Of a DNA stretch of 64,000 nucleotides, positions 56,430 to 64,000 are shown one piece after another. The position numbers were made by a program, and so were the translations under genes. Within the stretch, counting starts at the first letter, position 1. The number at the start of each line of letters is the position of its first letter. The notes beneath the pieces were generated by a model. That model was not told the DNA's origin and did not search any database. It saw only the letters and a list, made by a program, of their open reading frames with translations. Location: assembly GCA_036362985.1 (NCBI GenBank), contig JAYGXS010000007.1, positions 13,061,188-13,125,187 on the forward strand, written 5' to 3'. The DNA comes from Ligula intestinalis. Taxonomy: Eukaryota > Platyhelminthes > Cestoda > Diphyllobothriidea > Diphyllobothriidae.

Positions 56430-56650
56430 AGGCGACTGAGGTGGTTTTGAGTACGTTCCCTGTCGTCCGCCTCACGAGCTTTGCTACGATGCCCCCGATC
56501 CGGCACCGCAGCCCACATGGATGCGTCGAAGAGGACGGCAACTCAAACTTTTGCTCAACACCGCTCGTCAAGGCATAGAAGCGGTTCCTGAACCTTCGAT
56601 TTTCCTTCTCCGTCGCTGAACGAGGGAATTGGTGAAACTTTCCAGATCCG
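56430..56650 (-). repeat. Dispersed repeat D, copy 2
   Basis: Inverse of 47490-47640 in the same intron (CCGAAGGTTCAGGAACCGC / CCGAAGGTCCAAGAACCGC). The copy is longer on its 3' side. Confidence 0.6.
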
Positions 56651-56940
56651 TTGCCACCAGTCAAGGCCAGCTAGATTAGGCATGATTATAGCCGTATCAT
56701 GTATAAGTAGGGCCGATCCATACGAAGTCCGTATCTCTCGCCACGTCACGATAAAGTAACTTGGCGAGGTAATGCGTCTTGCAACCAATTATCATACCCT
56801 AGCAGGTTTTCTCGCGAATGGTCTTCCCCTCCCTCCCCGTTGTATTTGGCACTCGATTTTTCAACCCCCATTGTTGGCCCTTTACGAACTTCTGCTTTAT
56901 ATTCGCCTTCATCTCTTTTTTATCTCTTTACCGACTCCAG

Positions 56941-57176
56941 CCTACAGGTACATGCTCCGTGAGGGCGGCATTGTGTCCTTGTGGCGCGGCAACTTTGTCA
57001 ACGTGGTAAAAATTGCTCCTGAGACTGCCCTCAAGTACACTACCTACGAACGTTACAAACGTTTCCTCATGGACCATGACAGTTTGGGTTTCTTTGAGGG
57101 CCACCCCGCCATGACGAAGTTCTCCTCAGGTGCCATGGCTGGTCTCACGGCGCAGTCCGTGATCTATCCTATGGAG
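56941..57176 (+). CDS. SLC25A24: SCaMC carrier, end of repeat 1 and start of repeat 2
   Basis: The acceptor TTACCGACTCCAG|CC completes a Gly/Ala split codon left by the 47-kb exon (phase 1). The donor ATGGAG|GTAATT is phase 0. It encodes [50 protein letters not shown], then [29 protein letters not shown] is the second-half signature of repeat 1. SGAMAG…YPME is helix 3 and the start of the repeat 2 signature. The alternative acceptor after CCTACAG would break the frame. Confidence 0.94.
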
Positions 57177-57653
57177 GTAATTGCATGATCCCGTCATTTC
57201 AACCGGGTACAACCAATTTTCGCATTAAAATATCTACTGTATGTTAATTAAGTAGCACGTAATGTTTGTATTTGCTGTTGGGCGTTGACCACGGCTCTGC
57301 TAGGATTAGTGCGCCAGTGTCACGGAAGATACGCCTAAGTTGTTCACACGGAGCGGGTATTGTTCACCGGCCTTTTGTCAGAATCTGCCCTCACATGATG
57401 TGAAAAGGCCAGAACCCACGATAGTTGTAGGCAAATCTAATGTGATGGCTATTCAGTTAATCGTAAGAGTTAGCCAGAGTGTAGGTTGCGGTAGCACGGA
57501 ATGATACCCAAAATGGAACGGTCCCGGTGCTCTGGACATTCTAGTTTTTTTTTCTGGAATTAATCACTGAGTAGATCTCCCATCTACACAATGCGTGCCA
57601 CACATCCACCTTTAAAAAGATGACTCATGAACTCGAATGAATGCAAAAGTTTG

Positions 57654-58673
57654 CGATCCAGGTACTTGCATGGATGAGGAGGAAGGCAGGTCGAGCACCA
57701 GATCAATTGATTTAATGTTCTAAGCTTTCGAACTGTTACAGGTGTCCATCTTCAAAGATGAGAAAGCAACCAAAAGGGGATAATTATAGTGGCCAAAGGC
57801 CAATCAAATGTCAGAAATCATCAGGTTGTCAAGAGATTAAGAACAGAAAACGAAGAAGGGGGAGATGGGGAAGGAGGGAAATTAGCTGTCAGTGAGATCA
57901 GAGGGGCAATTATATTGGTGTAGGCTAATTAGCTGTCCGTGGGGCTGGGGGTCATGAACAGCAATTAATATGCCGCCTTGTCACCCGGTAGAGGGCCCTG
58001 GTAGCGCTGCCTCCTCTTCCAGCCGGTTCGTTGTGGATTCCTGTTCGCTTACCATTGTTACGTTTGATTTGGCCTCGTCCCGGCTCTTTCCAACGTAGTG
58101 GCGCAATACTTGGTAGGCCGCTGGCAGGTCCAGGTGCCTGTTGACTGAGTTGGCATCTGTGTACCATGCCTCGAATGTCAGCCTTTCGGCTTTTGAGGTT
58201 CCTCGGCCTACAATGGTCGCTCCTTGGAGATCAAAGTTATGGCCAGCTTTTGCGATGTGTGCCGCCAGTTGTGAGTTTGCGTCCAGTTTCTGGGCCGCTC
58301 GTTTGTGCTCTTGTAGGCGGGTTTGCAATTTGCAGCCTGTTTCCCCAACATAATTACAGTCTCCCCCACTGCAAATATAGACGACTGCAGACGTTTCTTC
58401 AAGAGGCCGTCGGTCTTAAGGTTGCATAACCTGGCGGCGTATTGTCGCTTGAGGTCGATGGGCTATGCCCAGGCCAGCAGGTTGTAACAGTCGTGAGACT
58501 GCTTCGGAGACGCCTTTTATGTAGGGAATGGCCCTTCAGACTTCGGGCTGCTTTTGTTTTTTAGTTGCTTTCTCATCTCTGAAGATGGACACCTGTAGGT
58601 ATTCGAAAGCTCAGAACAATAAATCAATTGATCTGGTGCTCGACCTGCCTTCTTCCTCATCCAGACTCATGAA
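57654..58673 (-). mobile_element. Penelope-like element fragment between inverted flanks
   Basis: A ~115-nt segment at 57660-57779 (GATGAGGAGGAAGGCAGGTC, GAGCACCAGATCAATTGATT, GGTGTCCATCTTCAAAGATG) recurs inverted at 58560-58673 with few mismatches. Read towards the nuclease-free side, the right copy has CTGAAGA, ACCT GT AGGT, GAAAGCTCAGAACAATAAAT: a CTGANGA/GAAA core with AATAAA just after, as in the other fold-backs. Between them lies the GIY-YIG fragment. The element sits in the 1.8-kb intron of the carrier gene. Confidence 0.78.
57960..58450 (-). pseudogene. PLE GIY-YIG endonuclease domain
   Basis: The minus strand reads VVYICSGGDCNYVGETGCKL, QTRLQEHKRAAQKLDANSQL, AAHIAKAGHNFDLQGATIVG, AERLTFEAWYTDANSVNRHL. 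Present in order are the Tyr of VYxC, YVGETG (YIG equivalent), the Arg in TRLQEH, AGHxF and the catalytic Glu in FEAW. The nuclease core is open and might have been functional, but the RT is absent. It resembles PLE nucleases, which nick target DNA for reverse transcription. Confidence 0.85.
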
Positions 58674-58963
58674 TTGTAAACTTGAACAACGGCTTGCCAC
58701 GGAAAGGGGAATGATCACAATACTTAAAACTACTGGTCAGCCCCGCCACATCCTTAAAGTATCAGACCATTTCATCTTCTCTGTCCGTGGGTCAGATTGT
58801 CATTGTCCAGATGGTACTTAATCGTTCTGCCATCCCTTCCATTATCCCGGTAACAATAGTTTATAGATAACATATCCATCTCATTTATTTTGCACAACCA
58901 CCTACTTATTTAGCAGCAATAAGCATGTATATTTAGATGTTTTTGTGTGCTGAATTTCCTCAG

Positions 58964-59131
58964 GTTTTGAGAACTCGCATGTGTCTCCGCAAGACTGGCC
59001 AGTACTCCTCCATCCTCGACTGCGGTCGCAAAATCTACCGTGAACTTGGCTTTGTCGGCTTCTACCGAGGCTACTTCGTCAACGTAGCGGGCATCATTCC
59101 CTATGCGGGCATTGAGCTGGCTACTTACGAG
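58964..59131 (+). CDS. SLC25A24: SCaMC carrier, repeat 2 exon
   Basis: The acceptor is TTTCCTCAG|GTTTTG and the donor is TACGAG|GTGCGT, phase 0 both ends, 56 codons. It reads VLRTRMCLRKTGQYSSILDC, GRKIYRELGFVGFYRGYFVN, VAGIIPYAGIELATYE. Together with the previous exon it completes YPMEVLRTR, the repeat 2 PxExxR signature. GIIPYAGIELATYE is helix 4, almost identical to vertebrate SCaMC. The usual acidic residue before Gly in the EG…YRG signature is Leu here. Carrier repeat 3 is expected downstream but was not found before the window ends. Confidence 0.94.
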
Positions 59132-59890
59132 GTGCGTGTGTGTATGTAGGTAACATTGTTTCTTTCAGCTCCCCTTCGTTAATGACCTTCCCTCTGTTCT
59201 GGTGGCATTCTTACCACTTGATTTGTCAACAGCATTGAGTGATTTGCTCCATCCTCATTACGTTCTACACGGCTACCACTGTTGCAAGCCGCGGCCCTGC
59301 TGTACCCTTTGCCTCGCCTGTTTCCACGTGCGCTATTTTTGACTCGTACCGACAGAGCTCTGCTCTTAGGTTAATATAAACAAGTTTATTTGGAATTCGA
59401 AACACTTCACCTCATTAATTGTGGTTTTGTTTTTCTGTGGCTCTTGTACAGCATACAGCCTTAATTTACCGAATGAGCGGTTTGTCGCAACTACAACCAC
59501 ACCTATGTCTTGCAAAAACTACAATTCCCACCACCACCACTACCACTAGTACTATTAACATCAAAATAAGTAGCGTGTATGACTGGGTCCATGTTCTCGC
59601 GCTCCCAATCTGTAGTATTGTTGCTCACAATGCCTCTGCCTGCGTTTATGCCGTTGCCGTTCACGCTTTCTCCACTTTCATCGTACAGACCGGCGAAAGC
59701 TCAGAGTACCAATTTTTAACGTGACCGACGGCCTCTCGAGGTTCGCTTTGGGCCGCAGAACTGTTCTCCACGCCCGTGTTTATCCAGGCGTTTCGCTTTT
59801 GCTCTCACAGTATCGGAATCAAGTCGACACTCTTTTGTTGTGGAGTTGGCGAGGTAGACACATTACTTTTTGGTCGGTTTTTCTCTCTTT
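59132..59890. other. Carrier gene intron: nothing recognised
   Basis: Contains a short CAC/ACT triplet run at 59530-59550. No exon resembling carrier repeat 3 (expected to carry a PLALVRTRMQ-like segment) was seen in any + frame. Confidence 0.45.
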
Positions 59891-59939
59891 AACACATAGG
59901 GAAACCTCTTAGGGCAGGCAAAGTACGGTATATGCGAAC

Positions 59940-60270
59940 GGCGGTTGTTCGGGTTCTATCAAGTAAAATTCTTGTTCCAGCCATACTATTTTCTACTGCT
60001 GAAATCACCTTTTCGCTTCTATCGGTGAATGTGTATGTGCGAAAACTGTAGGTCGTGGTATTGTAGGATAGCTTCAATGTTGCTACTGATGATGGTAGCG
60101 GCCGAATGACCATTGCCGGCTAAGATAAGAGAGACTAGAATGGCCATTTCTGGCTCATTTGTCATCATCAGTCTGCGCTACACAGTATCGCCTGTTGTAG
60201 CAGCTGAGACTCAAACCCGCGATCGCAAAAGGCCTAAACATTGCACCACGGGCTGGTTGGGTAGAAGGAG
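59940..60270 (-). repeat. tRNA-headed SINE, minus orientation
   Basis: On the minus strand an A-box-like GTGGTGCAATGTTTAGGCC (~60232-60250) and a B-box-like GCGGGTTTGAGTCTC (~60206-60220) are spaced as in tRNA genes. They are followed by GACTGATGATGACAAATGAG, CCAGAAATGGCCATTCTAGT and GGCAATGGTCATTCGGCC. It does not fold into a standard tRNA, so it is a SINE head, not a tRNA gene. Confidence 0.6.
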
Positions 60271-60303
60271 GATGACGCAAACGTAAGCTTTATATTTCCC
60301 ATT

Positions 60304-60573
60304 TTACTGTTTAAACCGAACGTTTTTTTGGAATGCCACCACCCTCCGTCTTAAGTGACCGAAGATGATATCTTCATGCGTATAACCGTGTAACAATGGT
60401 ATTTTATCGACAGACACAGAGCACACCACTAAGGCGTTTTCTGGCTCATTGGGCGTCATCAGGTGGTGGTTGCCCAACTCCAGTGTAGCAGTGGAAATTG
60501 CCACCGCACACGATTGGGGATCCAGTAAGCTCGCACACAAGGCATCAACCAGAATGGGTACATCCTGAAACAA
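60304..60573 (-). repeat. SINE body, headless copy
   Basis: On the minus strand GCAATTTCCACTGCTACACT, CACCTGATGACGCCCAATGA, GCCAGAAAACGCCTTAGTGG match the + strand copy at 60700-60790 (GCAATTTCCGCTGCTATTCT, CACCAGATAATGCCCAATGA, GGCGGAAAAGGTCTTAGTGG). The apparent 89-residue frame is not a gene. Confidence 0.6.
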
Positions 60574-60624
60574 ATCGGTGTATAGTTACCTACTGCTATA
60601 TAGTCCCGATCACAAACCGACAAC

Positions 60625-60810
60625 ACGGCGGACCCGTGGTTTAAGGGTTAGAGCGTTTGCCTCTGGCCGGAGAACGCGAGTTCGAAACTCGGGTGAAGCA
60701 GCAATTTCCGCTGCTATTCTGGGGTGGGGCTACCAACACCAGATAATGCCCAATGAGGCGGAAAAGGTCTTAGTGGTGTGCTCTGTGTTTGTCGGTAAAA
60801 TGCGATTGTA
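60625..60810 (+). repeat. tRNA-headed SINE, plus orientation
   Basis: The A box TGGTTTAAGGGTTAGAG (60637-60653) and B box AGTTCGAAACTC (60679-60690) are followed by the SINE body. It lies between two copies of a ~75-nt direct repeat (60525-60597 and 60869-60951; AAGGCATCAACCAGAATGGG / AATGCATCAACCAGGATGGG). Confidence 0.65.
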
Positions 60811-60951
60811 ACTAAAAGCTAGCGAGTACCATACATATTTCGCCTTAAGCACATACGATTGGGGTTCGAATTAGCTCGCAAACAATGCATCAACCAGGAT
60901 GGGTACATCCGAAAACAGATCGGTGTGCAGTTACCCACTAGTATAACCGTG

Positions 60952-62012
60952 TGTTTACTGGAATTTTCAAATTGCATCTTTGTCTTAAAAATACTTTAGT
61001 TAGTCACATTATGTTGCTCTATTCCAAAAAACCGCACTAGGAAAGTTCGAAGGCTTCGCACTAAAAATAAGAAAAATAATCGCGGAGAATATTGCTATGT
61101 TTCATTTAATCTTAAACTTTCGGATGAACCCGCAACTTCAAATAACAGCGTAAACTGAGTTTGGTTTTTGAATTCTTTTTTGAAAAGCCGCCACTCCCCC
61201 TTCTTAAATTCTTCGTTTCTAAATGAGTATCATGAGATTATATTTTCGCGCTGACAGCCGTGTGTCTAACGCAACTTGAAAATTGCATCTTTGCCTGAAA
61301 AATGCTTCTGGTGGCCATATAATATGGCTTCCCCCTAATAACCCCATCCAGAGAATTCGAAGATTTAGTGTTTAATAAAAGGAATAACCGCGGAGAATAT
61401 TGCCGTGTGATTTTGCCATTTGTGATTTTCGTAAGAACCTGCGGACTAAAATAGCATCGTAATTAAAATCAACCCAGGCTTTCGATTGCCCCTTTTTGTC
61501 TTGGAGTATAAACTTTCAGCTCAGCTCCGGCATGGTCAGAGGGAGCTGTCTCTACTTTCTGTTTGGGTATTTTTCGGTTTGTCTCCCATAGAATGAACGA
61601 CTGTGTTTGGCTAATATTTCATTGGTAGAATAATATCAACCTATGATGCTCAGCTATGGCAACAGCTCTTCAAACTTGAACAGGTTACTTGTTTTTACTT
61701 TGTTTTGGTACCGGCCACGCATCTGCAGTCCGCTATCCATCGCTTAAATGTTTCCCTCCTTTTAGTGGCTGAAGTCCATCTACATTTATCGGTACATGCG
61801 GCACATCCTCCACCTCTCTCCGAACGTCATTTCCGACCAGCCGTAAGTTTTTTGTGCCTTCTAAAGCTCTTATATGTACGGTTGCCTTTAACGGCCCTTT
61901 GGAGGCGTGTGTACCGGATTTGTGCTCAAGGGGCAAGATAGAATGCAAACAACCGGCAGTCAGACTGGATTTGGTCCCAGCATTGGATGGGTCGCCTGTA
62001 GTTAATATTACA
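60952..62012. other. No recognisable gene
   Basis: Two related stretches (61040-61110 and 61350-61420) share AATAA-CGCGGAGAATATTGC and may be an old duplication. Otherwise nothing recognised. Confidence 0.4.
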
Positions 62013-62051
62013 GTAACACGCCTACTTATTTCATGTAAGTAGGCATGTTAT
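62013..62051. repeat. Short perfect-stem hairpin
   Basis: GTAACACGCCTACTTA and its near-complement TAAGTAGGCATGTTAT flank a 7-nt loop. The TAAGTAGGC arm also occurs in the fold-back MITE at 30310-30429, so this may be a minimal relative. Confidence 0.45.
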
Positions 62052-64000
62052 ATACGTTTTTGAACATATACAAAGGAACCTCAGGAAGCAAGTACGAAAG
62101 CGAAGCTTTGTGAAGATGCAGGAAAGGAAGGGGGTAGCCGTTTCCTGCATATTGGTCGCATATATCCTTGCGACTTCCTGTACTTGCTATATCGCGTTTT
62201 CTATCTTCGCATGGGGACTATAGTACATGTCCTGTTGTTGGCCTCCTTGTACGATTTTGTCCCGACGTTTACAGTGGGTTTTCGCAGGACGAAGACGTCA
62301 CCTTCCTGCGGGCTGAGAATAAGGCTACGGTGGCCTACCTAGACTGACATTTTCCACATCATTCGCCTAATTGGCATTTCGCTTTAATCAAGCGTACTCT
62401 TAGGCGTGTATGCATCAGTATCTGGTCGTAGTTTTAAACACTGCTGCAGCGTCAAAAGAGGGTCAGATGGTCGCCGCGCAAATCTTCATCAGCATTCTCA
62501 TGAACACCGGTAGTCGAGAAGACTTGCTAAGCTGCTATAAATAACATTCTTTTGTGTGTCATCTGAGATAAAATGTAAACAACCAAAGCCTGCCCAGATT
62601 TTGCCGCATTTTATTTATTATTTCATGATAGGCTACGCTTAAATAGTTTGCTCTCGTTTGTGTTTCTGCAAAATACCCCTTTATTTCGTTTAAGTAGACA
62701 AGCCATATTAGTGTTAGGGTTGGACTGAATGAGTATTGGGCTGAAAAGGTATTGCTGAATGAGCCACCTTGTAAAACTGTTCTGTAAAAACTATTAGTTA
62801 TGCGGGATGCCCTTTTGCCATTAATTTTTATTATCCTTTCAATTTAAAATACTTTTTATAGAAAACACGTCAAAAAATCATTTTTTATTGAAATTGCATG
62901 GTACGTCGTCTTCAAATTTTATATTTACTACAAGGGCATCTTTAAATGTTTTCTTTCTTCGAATTCAACCTACCGTTACACCTACATTCACAGTTGAATA
63001 ACTGCTAGCTGTATATTTTCCTCTAAGCAAAATATGACATGATATTAGGAAGCCGTAATATAGATGTGGACTGTATAGATTACTTTTTAAACAGCATTAA
63101 TAAACGGAAAGATACAATGCTTTGGGAATGTACATTTCACGGCCATAGAAATCTCATAATTAGGAAGCCTTTTTAAACCGATCGCTGTTCTTTATTCAAG
63201 CCTGAAATTCGAAAAAGACGCAGTTTTCTTTGCCACATTAGTACAAGAAAAATTATGCGTTTGCATTTCTTTCTAGAAAATATATAAAAGAATTGAAAAC
63301 CGGTAGAAAATAATAATAGTGCGTAAGCACTCCTGTGTACAGAGTACATGTTTGAAGGCGGTCGAATTGAAGTTCATTCAAAAGCTGGCATCTTGACGTG
63401 AATTAAATGCCGTGCAATGCTCAATGTTGGGGGTCTTATTAATTAATCCGTTCTACCCGAAAACACCTATCACAATTGCGGTTAACACCTTTTGGCAGAT
63501 TGCAGGACTTTTTACTACCTCAGGCGGATTCTGTTAATTACTGCTAATGTTACTACTCCCTTCCCGTATTATAGAATTTATTGTGCTCTTTTTTACACTG
63601 GGACGACGAGGCCTCTTTATCTTCTTTTTGCACGTTTTTCTTAAATTGCACTGACGCGACTACCGTTTGTCCCTGGTTTCTTTCAAAATTCCAACGGTAT
63701 TTTTCAGAGGAAACGGACGCTTAAATATTCGAACACACCGTAGGACTTCTTGGTGGAGCTTTGGGAACAGTCCCAGCTCCAGGGAGATGATTACCCAGAC
63801 CGGATTAGGATCGGCAGACACTGGTGCGGACATGCTAACATTCGCGAGCGATGAGGGTTGCACACCGCGTGGGAGTCACTTTTTGAGAAGAACATCGGTG
63901 TTTTCGTCTTGTTAAGAGAAAAATAGAGTTTCCCCTCCTGTCTGGACGACGGCCTTCCCTGAGGAGGGAAGTCTAGCCGGTGGTCACGGCAAAGCTTGTC
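62052..64000. other. No recognisable gene
   Basis: AT-rich DNA with overlapping short frames on both strands near 63660-63915. No motif, splice-bounded exon or repeat partner recognised. Confidence 0.4.

Noticed and set aside
60637..60690. A possible tRNA gene from clear A and B boxes
   Set aside because: The acceptor and anticodon stems do not pair and the sequence continues into a repeated body found elsewhere, so it is a SINE head.
59132..64000. Search for carrier repeat 3 of the SCaMC gene
   Set aside because: No + frame contains a P-x-[DE]-x-x-[RK] signature in a helix 5-like context; the exon probably lies beyond the window.

Overview
Eukaryotic genomic DNA, most probably from a parasitic flatworm and probably a tapeworm. 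This is inferred from three things: spliced genes with introns as short as 34 and 49 nt, a dense mix of Penelope-like, RTE-like and CR1-like retroelements, a Merlin transposon and tRNA-Trp-primed LTR elements, and long intergenic and intronic stretches filled with decayed repeats. There are no operons, no CRISPR arrays and no confident structural RNA genes. A 10-nt N gap at 27783-27792 marks a scaffold join.

Two host genes can be supported, both on the + strand. (1) A calcium-regulated mitochondrial ATP-Mg/phosphate carrier (SCaMC, SLC25A24/25 type) runs from 41591 past the right-hand side of what can be read. Three exons (41591-42119) carry four EF-hands, and three more (47127-47328, 56941-57176, 58964-59131) carry carrier repeats 1 and 2. 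All splice phases agree. The N-terminal exon and carrier repeat 3 were not found. (2) A predicted 360-residue Ser/Pro/Arg-rich, probably disordered nuclear protein lies at 5844-14455 in five phase-compatible exons, including a 29-nt microexon. Its function is unknown.

Layout. 1-5.8 kb is mostly featureless, with a 316-bp inverted-repeat element at 1463. 5.8-14.5 kb is the gene (2) interval, with an RTE reverse-transcriptase relic, a tRNA-Trp primer binding site and fold-back repeats in its introns. 15-21.8 kb holds Penelope-like (PLE) relics, LTR pieces and a 38-39-bp minisatellite split by an insertion. 21.8-25.9 kb is unassigned. 25.9-34 kb holds LINE fragments, a small LTR element with its LTR pair, a fold-back MITE, a 264-bp tandem repeat and a broken Merlin transposase. 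35.4-40.1 kb is a nearly complete minus-strand CR1-like LINE. 40.5-59.1 kb is the carrier gene, whose 5.0, 9.6 and 1.8 kb introns are packed with RTE 5'-end repeats, PLE fragments and fold-backs. 59-62 kb has tRNA-headed SINE copies, and nothing is recognisable after 62.1 kb.

The most interesting thread is one PLE-linked repeat family, seen as solo fragments, palindromic fold-backs and inverted flanks around a GIY-YIG endonuclease relic. Several copies carry CTGANGA, a hairpin, GAAA and a UC cleavage-type site, and the best copy has a 4-bp stem I. This is a hammerhead-ribozyme-like arrangement. It would make these repeats the ribozyme-bearing pseudo-LTRs of a flatworm PLE and short non-autonomous derivatives of it.
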